Part shown: piece after piece, positions 23,286 through 34,469 of the stretch
How positions within the stretch are numbered: the stretch's first letter is position 1
Layout of the letters: each line of letters opens with the position of its first letter
Source: Mesorhabditis belari
Lineage: Eukaryota; Nematoda; Chromadorea; Rhabditida; Rhabditidae
DNA: 64,000 nt
Assembly (NCBI GenBank): GCA_958450365.1
Contig: CAUEEP010000892.1
Span: 793,001 to 857,000 of the forward strand
Direction of reading: 5' to 3'
The notes under the pieces: generated by a model
Seen by the model: the letters and a program-made list of their open reading frames with translations, nothing else
Told to the model about the DNA's origin: nothing
Database searches by the model: none
Translations under genes and position numbers: made by a program

Positions 23286-24238
23286 CACTCGTTTTCGGTG
23301 GCCTTTATGATCTCTCTAGGGCTTTCCTTCTAGAAACTTCTAGAAACCCTAGTTGTTCCAGCAATGAAGCTAGGTCTTGTAGCAACATAGAATCTCCACC
23401 TAACCCTAGAGAATAAACACAAAAATTCCAGAGAAAAGAGGTCACTTGCAGCTGTGGAGATTACTGCTATAAAGCGAAACTCGAGGTCGGTTGCTAGCAA
23501 TTTTTAACCCTAAATGTTTTAGGGTGGGGTCTGGCTTTGGGGGTGTGCTTGCTCGATCAATGTTACCTTGGTTCACCCAGACGATAAGGGTTTTTGCTTG
23601 GTGAATTGGCTAGCAAATAAAGTTGGTAAGAATTTGGTGAAAACTTCTATTTCAGGATGGTAAAAGTACGGACACTCTCTACCGTTGTAACAAAGATAAA
23701 TGTAACGTGTCGACACTTGCGAATCTCTCTTGGCTAGCTTTCATTTCCTTGCTCTCTTTTATTTTTGTGTACGAGCTTTGATTGAGTAAAGATTTAAAAT
23801 TATGTAAACGGTAAATTTAGGAAAATTTGAAGGATAAGAACAGCTAAACTGTTGTTTTGGCTCGCAAAGAAAGATGTAGAAATAAATTGAAAGTACGAAA
23901 ACAGTGGAAATTGAAAAAAACGGTAAATTTAAAGTACAAAAACATTTGTGTATAGTTAAGCTTTGTTAGTAAGCAGCTTGTACCTTTTGCATTAAACTTG
24001 GGTTCATTTGACGTCAGATTTTTTCAATCTGGTTGGCTAAGAGCCCTGTATCTTGATAAGGGCTTAATCTCATCAACTACATTATTGATTCTAACCAATT
24101 TGTGAAAACTTTATCATACAGACACTTTGTGACACGAAAAATAAACTTTAGTGAACAAGAATCAAGAACAAATAAGAAGATAACAAAGTAGCAAAGAAAA
24201 AGCTAGATTTATCACAAAAGTAGGTAAAACTCATCGGG

Positions 24239-26755
24239 TCAACTTTGTTCTTTATCATCATCCGCTGAATAATAAATTATTGTACTAGGTGCTGCAAGAT
24301 TTTCTCTTTTCTTTCTTTCATATACAACATAGGAAGCGATAAAAAGCAAGAGGACTCCCAAGGTGAACAATGAAATGTAAGTTCCAGTGTGTGACGTCGG
24401 TTTTCCATTTATCCAATCTAAAGTCTGATTCTCAAGTGATACATTTGTTCAGCATACAAGATTCGAGTTTGATTTGAAAGCCTCTATATGGTGCTGAATA
24501 TCCGGTGAAGCTGACAAATCGAAATAGCACTTCATTATGTTCAGTCATTCGAATCTCTGAAGTGGAATCGATGCTAAAACGGTCATCGTTTTAACTCTTT
24601 TGAAGTAAACTTTATTTATGTACCTGTAAATAACTTCATGTTCCTCAAATGTGAGCCTATCATAATAACTCATCGATCGAACCATCACTTTGAATCTTAT
24701 TTTTGCTCCTTCGGGTGCTTTGATCAGATAGGAGCAGTTCATACTTTTAGGATAGCTAAAGAGTTTGCCATACGTTTGATTTTTTGTATGAAAAAGTATG
24801 TTAGCGTCAAAAACTACAAGGTATTTTCTTTAGATTATCGTATTTTCCCTAAGCTTCGCCTAAATTGTTTGAAATCTCGAAAACCGCTTATCGGAACTTA
24901 TCAATGTGAGATCGGAAAATGTAGCTGACGATAAAAACTTGTGGGGGATTAGAGTGTTGAGCTTCTGTGAAAATTTGGAAACCGTAAAATAGTCATCAAC
25001 TCGGCTCGCCGGAGTGCACTACTATTAGGGAAAATACGGTAGTTAACTACCAAACACAAAGCTTAAGATAGGTTTGACTTTAAGGCCATCTAACTCAAAC
25101 AAAACAGAGACTAGTCAAGAAGTCTGCCAAGTCAAAGTCTACTAACTAATTGTCTATTAGTAGTATGCTACTAATCGTAAGTCAAAAAAATCTTGACTCT
25201 GGCAGAAGTCAGACCCTGACTGGCCTCGGCAAGTTCTGTTTAATTACCTGATTGGAGTATCTAACTTTTGTATGTAGACTTCTAGCCCTAGAAAGTCAAA
25301 ATACTGAGAATTACTTCTAGCTATAAGTCCTCGAAATGGTTCGTATCCATTTCCGATCTACAGCAATGACGAGTACTTTAAAACTTGATAGCTTACATTT
25401 TAGGAAAACCTGGAGACGAGATGAAAATCGGCTTCTCGTCAAGAGAAAACTCGGATTGTCCACAAGTAATTGCTAAGAAATAATTTTCATCTACGTAAAT
25501 TTGACACTACACTTACCCTCTTTCCATTGCATTGTAACATTGACATTCCAAGCTTTCTTCGACACTAGCACAGATGGATTTGAGACAAAATGGAGATAAA
25601 TGAAGTTGACTCTATTAACACATTCATGCAAAAACATTTTTTGTCAGCAAAAAGTTCAAAATTTGCTTGTTTGCTTAGAAAAGTGCTTGATTGCTGATGT
25701 TGCTGATTTTGAGCATGTGCTAAATGCTGCTAAGATCCAGGCATTTTCTAGGCATTTAATACTGGTTCTAGAAGTCATTTAGGCACTAAAATTATTCTTA
25801 TAAACTAGAGATTTCTTATAACTTCAAGCTTATAAACTAGAGATTTCCTTTGTGGAAATCTATATACTCAAGCCGGTTTATTTACCGATTTTAATCGAAA
25901 ACAAAAAGTGACATGTCCTCACAAATTCTTAAGATTTTTGGTTCACGCATTCATCCATGGTACATCGGTGTACCATGAATGTGTTAAAGTTTAATGATTC
26001 AACGTGGCTTTTGAATCTTACGGCTTCTTGGGAGTGGGGTAATCGTCGGTGGCAAATTTTCTCACATAAGAGTTACCCGGGCGAAACGAACTGAAGATTT
26101 CAGATCAATGTCAATTTAGAAGAAACAAAAACCTTTTAATTTCTTGATCCATCGCAAATATGAGACTCCATTGTTTTGAAAAATTTTTATCGTCGGAAGC
26201 CCAAGTTATCGATAGATGTCTTTTCGGATCATTTCTGATCTTGATGAAGCAATCGAGTTGTGGGCAATCTTCTCCAATATCAAATAAAAGCTGTTTATTT
26301 TCAAATGACTCCATCAAAATAAGAAATGCATCGGTTGTGTCTGGGAAACATTTGCATTCTAAAGTTATTTGAAAATGATTGTGGAACGCTCCGCCGCCTT
26401 TGCCATTGTCGATCCAACTTTAAGCTTCAATACATTGGTGTTAAGCTGTCCAATTTAAATAGTTTTCGTACCAATCTACAGAGAAAGACTTGGCGCATCG
26501 AATAATATTAAGAACATTTAAATTAGACAATTGAGCACCAAAATATTTGAGCTCAAAGTTAGATTGCCAATGGCAAAAGGGGCGGGCATCAAATGTCTGA
26601 TAAGCTTTTAAAATGCTCAAACAAGTCTGCTCCAAAATAACAAAGAAATCATCTGGTTTACCTTTTGGAACGTGGATTAAGGTGAAATTAATCTCATGCA
26701 GATTTCGATGATATTTGATCACAAAAGAGGTGGGAAGCGTCCACACCGGTGACAT
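24239..26755 (-). CDS. CUB-domain single-pass receptor-like protein, unit 2
   Basis: Duplicate of the gene at 11348-13858, with the same exons shifted by 12897. The stop codon is changed: after DDDKE the TAA has become CAA, so the tail gains two residues before TGA. Divergence is uneven. The penultimate exon (second half of the CUB domain) has several amino-acid changes, including IKLTEH to IRMTEH and SGYSTSYKG to TGYSAPYRG. The exons upstream of it are nearly identical to unit 1. Confidence 0.75.
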
Positions 26756-26854
26756 AGAATGAAAAGCTCGGGAACTCGAGCTAAATAATTGGACTAAATC
26801 TACATCGCTCCACTTAATTATAGCAAAACAAAAATTTAACTTAATTATAACAAA

Positions 26855-28060
26855 AACAATAATTGAGCGACAATTTCTAATTCAATAATCAGTAACAGCC
26901 CCATGCCACTGAATTAGCTGAAAAATTCGATTATCCAAGCTGTGGTAGAGGTTATCAATCAGCTTTTGGCCGCTGTAGTTGAAGAAAAGAGTTCAAGGAT
27001 AATTTTGATACCTTATGTGGGCTGAGCTGGACATTTTTGACCAAGCCAAAGCGTTTTAAATTTCAGGAGACGAAAATTTTGCCTTTTCCTGTGTTAAAAG
27101 GGTTACTTTATGGGTATGCTGGCTTCACGCGCTTGTAGCTCGGTCAAAAATGTTCAGCTCGGCCCACATAAGGTATCAAAATGATCCTTGAACTCTTTTC
27201 TACCACTTTCAATCAGAAATCCTCGACAAAAATTGGTTTGAGTGAGCTAAACTTCGGTCAGAAGGCATCCAAATCGATTTCCCACCTCAAAAGCGAGATT
27301 TCGACAACGTCTCTAGCGATAGATTATTGCTTCAAACAATTTTTATGATCAAAAAAGAAGTATTACACAAAATAATAGTAGCCTACACTTAGATTTTTGT
27401 GAAAAAACTCAAAATACAGATCGAGCTGGTATATTCTAACCTGGTCGACCAAAAGCGATTGATAACCTCTACTACAGCTTGGATAATCGAATTTTTCAGC
27501 TAATTCAGCGGCATTGGGCTGTTACTGATTATTGAATTAGAAATTGTCGCTCATATATTGTTTTTGTTGTTGTTTAATAAAGCTATTTTAGTAATGCGGC
27601 TATAATTTTGTGGATTTTCCAAAGTAGTTTTTTGGACGCCTTCTGACCGAAGTTTAGCTCACTCAAACCAATTTTTGTCGAGGATTTCTGATTGAAAGTT
27701 GTAGAAAAGAGTTCAAGGATCATTTTGATACCTTATGTGGGCCGAGCTGAACATTTTTGACCGAGCTACAAGCGCGTGAAGCCAGCATACCCATAAAGTA
27801 ACCCTTTTAACACAGGAAAAGGCAAAATTTTCGTCTCCTGAAATTTAAAACGCTTTGGCTTGGTCAAAAATGTCCAGCTCAGCCCACATAAGGTATCAAA
27901 ATTATCCTTGAACTCTTTTCTTCAACTACAGCGACCAAAAGCTGATTGATAACCTCTACCACAACTTGGATAATCGAATTTTTCAGCTAATTCAGTGGCA
28001 TGGGGCTGCTACTGATTATTGAATTAGAAATTGTCGCTCAATTATTGTTTTTGTTGTTGT
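26855..28060. repeat. Long imperfect palindrome at the end of unit 2
   Basis: The left arm (about 26855-27275) pairs with the right arm (about 27628-28050) at high identity. Markers are ACGCGCTTGTAGCTCGGTCA at 27128 and its reverse complement near 27770, and GGAGACGAAAATTTTGCC at 27066 and its reverse complement near 27825. The central part (27450-27625) is a direct copy of 27940-28115. The outer part of the left arm is the shared end of the duplicated unit. Confidence 0.85.
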
Positions 28061-28322
28061 TTAATAAAGCAATTTTAGTAATGCGGCTATAATTTTGTGG
28101 ATTTTCCAAAGTAGTTTTTTTGAAAAAAACGCACAAAAAAAATTGTGCTAATTTCTATTCAAATTTGGTTTTAATACACTTTTTAGTGCTCAAAAATGAT
28201 ATCTTTTTTCTTTTATAACTTCAGAAATCGTCTTTCTACAAAATTCAGAGTTGGGGCTATAATTAAGTGAGTATATTTTGAAATATTATACTTGAAAATT
28301 GTCTCAATCTTTTTTTGAAACC

Positions 28323-30583
28323 TTAAAAGTCACCTCTGAATTTGGTACTGCTTAAAAGCCTTAAAAGTCTGCTCTTGAAACACAAACGGTGAACATTAGG
28401 TGAAATTTTTGAAGATTTTGTTAGTTTATATTTGAAAGCACAAACATACGTCATAATTGCCGAACCATTCGTTTCGAAACCTTTCATTTCGATCACAAAT
28501 CCGAAAGAATCCAAAATAAACTGTAAATTTTTTGAAGGTCAACAAATCAAACGTTTAGATTGATTCTCAAATCAATTACCTCACGAGCTCCGCTATTTTG
28601 AAGGTTTGAGAAGTTAAAAAGATGCAGATTGACTTCTCAGATTTTTTTAAGATAGATTTTCGAATTCCTGACAAGATCAATTACTCTGACTTACCCCTGA
28701 TTCCAATCGCACTCTCTCATAATGAGTTTCGTTGTTGTTCTCGACTGCGGTGACTTCAGATTCACAAGGAACTAGATCACAAGCACCTATTGGGATCCCC
28801 GGCATCAGAATTCCAGTATCAAAAGTCAGCGTGATTTTTGGCCAAATGCAAACACAGCCTAAGTTAAAAAAAGTAAAACGTTATTCATTTTCAAAAGAAA
28901 ATTGCAACTTTTCCAACACTTTGAAAATTTCGAAACCCACGATCGGGATGAGTTTGTACTGAAAACTCTAGTGAGTTTTGCGACCTGCGACAAAGCTGCA
29001 GTAGAACTATATTGTGATAGCTTTGGGATGTTGCCAAAGCTAACAAATAAGCATAGATACTAAAATTGAATCAGTTTTCAAACACTTTTCCAACAAATGC
29101 CTTTTTTCTGGCCCATTATCACAGATAGGACGCTCATTTACGAGTGCCAAATTGTCAATTAGAGATGACGTCATCTCCAAAAGCCGATATTTTTTGCCTA
29201 AAATCCATTTGCAATCATTGGAAGAGCAATCGCTCGACGAAAATTGAATAGACTTTTTTGGCGGAGCCACAAAGATGACCGAGCATTCTGAAAATGACAT
29301 TTTAAGAGTACTTAATATTTGTTAACCATCGCTTTCCATTTCTTCTTGAAACGTGGAACTTATTTTCTTTAAACTATCAGTAACGTTAACAACGCGATCG
29401 AGACCACAATTCCTTTGCCTTGCTTGTTGAGCTAAACTGATTTGTTAACAAAAACGAGCCTTATTTTGGAGTAGATTAGAATTAACAACTAGATTAACTA
29501 GATAAACCAAATCTCTGTTTTAGAAAGAAATTAATAGTGGATTTGTAGGTGAGTCAAACAAGATGGAATTGCCTAACATTAACCCAAAAACTCAAAACTC
29601 TACCAGTTTCCTGACGCACGATCAGCTGAAATTTAAATCCCTCGTCATTGTAAAATGAACTGTACAAGACAATTTGAAAAGCACGGCCATAAAAGTTCGC
29701 GTTCTCATTATCCTGGCTTTGATGCGTAAGTCTTAAATGTACTTACCAAATAAGCAAAAATCAACTAAACTAAACTCACTTTTGTATTGGAAGTAAAACA
29801 TTCTTTTCATTTAACGTTAATCTTTCATAGATTTTCACATAATCGTATTCATAATCCGTTTCGAAATTCAAAATTGTTAAGGACAATGAGTGAGCTGGTG
29901 AGGCCTCGAACTGAAACTTTTGTAATAATCGGGTACATAAGCAGCTTAATCAGAATGATTTATAGAAAGGCGAGACTGACGAGACTGACTATAATGTTAG
30001 GCAAAAGATCTGATCAAGCCTGAGCGGGGCCAGACTAAGGGCACATTCTGTGACATTTTAGACTAGCTTGGACCCAAGCCAAAAGTCGATCAAGTCCAAT
30101 CAGCTCCGGGTCAGTGGCCACTCCGGGTCTGACCAACTGGCCCCTTGTCACCAGTTTGGTGTATCTTGACACGGAGCCAATGATCTAGTAGCTTCTTGAT
30201 TGTTTTTTTGATCAGGTTTGGTTTAAGGAGCTTTAACGAATACCCTATGAAAGTTTAGTCTCAATGGAACGCACCGTCCATTCGCAATTGGCTCTTTGAT
30301 CATAGAATTCCGGGTAATCTGGAGTCCTTATGGTCACCGGTTCATCATCGCTTGCATTGAAGACAATTTGTCTACGCTTATCAAAGCATTGTCCTGAATA
30401 TTTTAAGCTTTGTAAAACCATTGAAAATTGTTTAGGTAAATTGAAAATTTAGAAGATGTTTTCAGTTTTGTCGGTGTTGGGATTCAAACGCGCGTCCCCT
30501 CGCTATCCCAATGCCGCAAAGGGTTTACTTTACTCACCACTTATCTGTAGAAATAATAAACTTGATAATATTGTAAAAATCAT
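28323..30583 (-). CDS. Secreted CUB-domain protein
   Basis: Probable secreted nematode CUB protein. Exon 1 (30538-30583) is a signal peptide, MIFTILSSLLFLQIS. Exon 2 (30275-30393), exon 3 (29780-29910) and exon 4 (29604-29731) form a well-matched CUB domain: VTIRTPDYPEFYDQRANCEW, then FETDYEYDYVKIYE, then GRAFQIVLYSSF and GFKFQLIVRQET. Phases agree across exons 1-5. Exon 5 runs from 29287 to about 29066-29090 (ECSVIFVAPPKKSIQF...). Less certain exons follow at about 28880-28964, then 28693-28870 (CESEVTAVENNNETHYERV), then 28443-28517 (FGFVIEMKGFETNG), with a possible short last exon ending at 28323. The second half may be a diverged second CUB module. It lies downstream of the lipase on the same strand. 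Intron 1 contains a tRNA-like relic. Confidence 0.75.
30474..30536 (-). pseudogene. tRNA-like relic in CUB gene intron 1
   Basis: On the minus strand only a box B-like GTTTGAATCCC with weak flanking pairing can be seen. No anticodon arm is convincing. Confidence 0.25.
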
Positions 30584-30938
30584 AGTCAAAATTGGAACTC
30601 TTTCTTGAAAAGTGTGTTGGAATCAAACCAGCTTTTGATAAACATTCGATAAATACCCGCTTTTTGTTGATGAAATCGATTTAAAGTCACATTGTGTCAA
30701 AACATCAAAATATTTGATAAACAATCGTTTTCAAACGTTCCAAACAAGCGCTTTTTTGTTTTGATTTTTCAAAAAGGATCCTTTTTCAATTGAAAATGTT
30801 TTAAGACTGGTTTAATGAGAATTTAATGAAAAAATTTAATGAAACATGCTACAAATGGTTACAGAATCTTGTGTGTTTTCTGATTGGAATTCAATACTGA
30901 CACTAATTAAGACTGCGAATTTATTTGCCAAAAACTAA

Positions 30939-33900
30939 CTAGCGGATCAACAAAATGAACAGGGAAAGCAATCCAAATGCAACACTTGATTGTCTTCTCG
31001 TTCCCGCTTTCACTCTGACATTTGATGTGCAATTCGAGGCACCATACGCTCCCACATCCCATCCAAAATAGTTGAGATGATCCTTGGCTTCGTATTTTTT
31101 CAATCCATCAGAGCATTCCGGGTCTTCATCATCTTTAGTGCATAACTAAAGTGGATAAGTAAACCTTTTTGGATTCATGAATGGGCATTGGTTAAAGGTA
31201 CAGGCTTTTAAATTATGTTGATAATTAAATTGATAAAGATTTATAATTCTGTAATTGTTTAATTGTTTATCTTCAAGCCATTCAAGCTTCAAGCCATTCA
31301 AGCCATTCAAGCTTCAAGCAAAGCTCACTCACATGATAGTCCGCGTTCTCTCCCATGTCATTGTTATACCAGACTTCTGTTCCGTGATGATACATTCTGC
31401 GTAAATCCCCGCGATCACAGGCTCGTCTATCCGTTTTCGCATCTCTTAAATGTTTGCGATTTTTATTTGCGCCTAATTAGCCTTGGTATTGAAATGAAAA
31501 TGAAAATGAAACGATTGGCCGTCGAGCTTCTTCTCAACTCAAGTTTCAGACAAAGCGCTCTAAAAATCTTACTGATATGACCATTCCCGCGATTTTCATT
31601 CTCGAATTTGCTTGAAAGTGAATCGAAATTGACTTAAAAAGATGCGAAATTGAACAATAAAAACTCTTTATTTAGAGTAAACCATAGGTTAATTGATGAA
31701 ATTGTTATTTTTCAACGAATGTACGAGAAGAAACGAAAAGACTTTCTGGACAGCTTAATAAACTGCGCTGGGACAAACGCTACTTGCCCTTACTACCAAG
31801 ATTTTGGTTTATGCGATTTTATTAGTATCAAGAATTGTGCGGCTTACTTGCACGGGGGTAAATGAGGCACAATATCAGCTTTATGAACGACTCGATATCC
31901 ATCATTGATCACTCGATCGACATTGGTAGCGAAGATTGAGTTACCGACTCGAGGCTCTCCAAAAGTGAGCAGTTTGATCTGAAATAATTGAGTCAATTCT
32001 TTTGCCTCTCAACAAAGACATTAATATCATTGCAAAGCACAACTTTCTCATTACCTTAGCACTGGCTCGTAAATTCATTGCATGTGTCTTCATTGCGGCA
32101 AGAGTAGCCAGTGCTCCACCCAGAGAATAACCAGTGAAAATCACTTCAAAATGAGACGATGAGGTCTCATTCAGTGCGGGTTGAATGTACGGCCTGAAAG
32201 CTTGTACTCAATGATTGACAAACCAAACTCGTACCACAATTTATCAATGGCATCGTAGAAGTACTTGTCGATGAGCCCATATCCATACCAATCAATACTC
32301 GGTTTCAATGATTCGCTCATCTCGGTTTTCATCTGGCTTTGTGTCGAGGTTCCCCGGAAAGCGACAATGATCGTTTGAGTGTGTGTGCTGACAGCCGTGT
32401 AACAGGCACAAGTGTTCTGTTTTGCGTCACAAATGGTTTCCTAAAAGAAATGAGTCTTGAATAACAATAAGGCTGAAGATTAAACGATCAAGCTTTAGCT
32501 TCTTGAGTAAACCTGACAATGAGACAATGAATTGATAATAGAATTGCTCATCGCACTTTTCACTAATTAATATTCAATGAAACCACTTTTATCTCTTCAG
32601 GGTGTCCAATTAAAAAAACGTTTTCAAACCGGAATTCCTCAGAATTTCTAGTGGCTAGAGGTGGTCGGTGTGGCGTCAGAATGAATCATTTATGCTCTAA
32701 AATTTTTCATATTTTTCATAAAATCACTATGTCTCGATAGGGGAGTATCATGAGATTTATGGGTACCACCATGGTCATCACCATGATACCATCAACAGAA
32801 CAAAATTTTTACCATAGAGTGAAGACTTTCTACTAGCATTATAGTGCCATATTAGAGCTAACATATAAACTAAGTTTTCTAACCAAATACTTTTTTTGAT
32901 CGACAGTTCATTGAAAAAATTGGGCACCTCTCTAAAGGCGGCAAACTGGGAAAACCTTATGTACGAGAGATTAACATATTATTTAGATGTAGAAAATGTT
33001 TGGTTAGAAATCTTAGTTTATATGTTAGCTCTAATATGACACCATGATGCCAGTAGAAAGTCTTCACTCTATGGTAAAAATTTGGAACCAGAAAAGTCCA
33101 GAAAAGGAACCAAATCTGTAGAGAAAGGAACCAAATATCTATCGAAAAGTTGATGGTCTCATGGTGGTGACCATGGTGGTACCCATAATCTCTTGATATT
33201 CCATTCCTATCGAGTGATAGTGTTTTCGTGAAAAAATATGAAAAATTTTAGAGCACAAATGATTCACTATGACACCACAACGACCACTTCTAGCCACGAG
33301 AAATTCTAAGAAATTCCGGTTTGAAAACGTTTTTTTTATTGGACACCGTATAATATAATACAGTGGTCCACAAAAGTAATGCCCCATTGATGCTTACTTT
33401 GATTATTCTCTTTATTTTCGCGTCACATTCAACGTCTCTGAGTCACCATGCCCAAAGTCTTTTGAAGAATCTCGTGGATTCCATGCCGAATCGACTCAAT
33501 GAAGTAATAAAAGCAAAAGGAGGACCAACCAAGTATTGATTTAAAAAATTTTTATTTCTTTGCAAATGGGGCATTACTTTTGTGGACCACTTTTGATTAG
33601 ATATGCCTTTTAGTATCAGACTCACATCACGAGATATCAAACGATAGAAATCCTGAGGAAACGCCTGGTTCAAACATTGCATCGGGTCATCCGCTCGTGC
33701 TCCTGCCGCCGCGATTACCAATTTTCTGGCAAACTAAAAATCAATATTGAAGGAGAAATCCAAATTAGGATCGATTTTCACTAAAACCCAAATTGCCAGC
33801 AGATAGGTGTAGTAATATAATTTTCTGGTGAAGTTTTATGTAGAGATGACTAAAGTAAATCGGTTTATCAATAGCTTATCGAGTGTTAACGGATGAAATC

Positions 33901-34469
33901 AGTTTTGCAGGTCGTTTCAACCTTGAGTATATCAGTTAGTTTTTATTTGAAAGGATGTAGAATTTGTAAGAAAAATACAGTCAAATTTGAGGCAAAAATT
34001 GATCCCAAAAATCATGACGCCGAGAAAGTGAAAAAGCTCAGTCGCTCACCGCTCCTTCCCCTTTACTAATCTCAAAAAGGGAAGCCTTTATACCCGAGGC
34101 TTATGCCAGGCGGCGAGCGATTACGTGGCTGAACAAAGAACACCCTGTCAGTCATTTACATAGGGATTTCTATTTTTGCTTTGTAGATGGCCTCAAAGGA
34201 AGATTTTGAGCTGAAAATTTGTACCCGGAGGTTTTCGGGATCAGGGAATCGATTGGAGTTATACATTTTGTTGCGTCTATCAATCTTTTCTCGGGTTTTA
34301 TTTAACTTTTACTTCCAGGTTCTTTTTAATTTTGAAATAGCTCCTGATTGCTTGTACTAGATTTGTTTTTCCGAAATCCTACCCGATCGGAGTACTCATT
34401 GAAGTAGGAGCCATAAACGATTGAAATTAGTAAAATAAGATTTAGAATTAAGCGAATTGTTGCACCCAT
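30939..34469 (-). CDS. Class 3 lipase, secreted
   Basis: Alpha/beta-hydrolase of the fungal-type lipase class 3 family, which hydrolyses acylglycerol esters. Exons: 34383-34469 (signal peptide, MGATIRLILNLILLISIVYG), 33626-33733, 32224-32440, 32055-32193, 31848-31978, 31333-31426 and 30939-31145. Family landmarks in order: AAAGARADDPMQCLNQAF, then IIVAFRGTST (oxyanion region), the nucleophile elbow GYSLGGALAT with catalytic Ser, then LLTFGEPRVGN and GYRVVHKADIVPHLPP (the His, with the Asp in the same block), then HHGTEVWYNN. The C-terminus ends in a hydrophobic stretch (FGLLSLFILLIR) that could be a GPI signal or a helix. One junction (32224 to 32193) does not keep frame with the best splice sites, so the total is one base off. 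Intron 2 (32441-33625) contains two transposons. Confidence 0.85.
31590..31760. repeat. Fragment of MITE subfamily C in a lipase intron
   Basis: Resembles the middle and right part of the MITE at 4856-5377 (shares TCTCGAATTTGCTTGAAAGT) but lacks clean ends. A related scrap occurs at about 40000-40085 in sad-1. Confidence 0.6.
32601..33347. mobile_element. Full-length foldback element (about 750 bp) in lipase intron 2
   Basis: Terminal inverted repeats begin GGTGTCCAAT and end ATTGGACACC. The palindrome continues through almost the whole element: CCGGAATT...TTTCTAGTGGCTAG on the left against its complement on the right, and inner arms with ACCATAGAGTGAAGACTTTC paired with GAAAGTCTTCACTCTATGGT. 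No coding capacity. Confidence 0.85.
33361..33592 (+). mobile_element. Tc1-like deletion derivative (about 232 bp)
   Basis: Terminal inverted repeats AGTGGTCCACAAAAGTAATG and CATTACTTTTGTGGACCACT. Between them, plus strand 33448-33539 encodes the typical extreme C-terminus of a Tc1-family transposase (VDSMPNRLNEVIKAKGGPTK, then Y and stop). All of the catalytic domain is missing. Confidence 0.85.

Larger units (their letters stand above)
22075..23465. other. 1.4-kb extra sequence in unit 2
   Basis: Absent from unit 1, where AAATAACTTT is followed directly by ATAAAGCTATAAAGC. No terminal inverted repeats are obvious. It contains a hairpin (22123-22166), a poly-T tract (about 23140-23180) and a tRNA-like sequence. 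It may be an insertion in unit 2 or a deletion in unit 1. No gene is convincingly present. Confidence 0.6.
14246..27118. repeat. Segmental tandem duplication, unit 2
   Basis: Second copy of the cassette, longer than unit 1. It carries an insertion of about 700 bp at 17119-17817, a small inverted duplication near 19560-19600, and about 1.4 kb of extra sequence at 22075-23465. The junction with unit 1 is at about 14215-14246, where unit 1 runs out in a short TTTATGAGTAT repeat. Confidence 0.95.
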
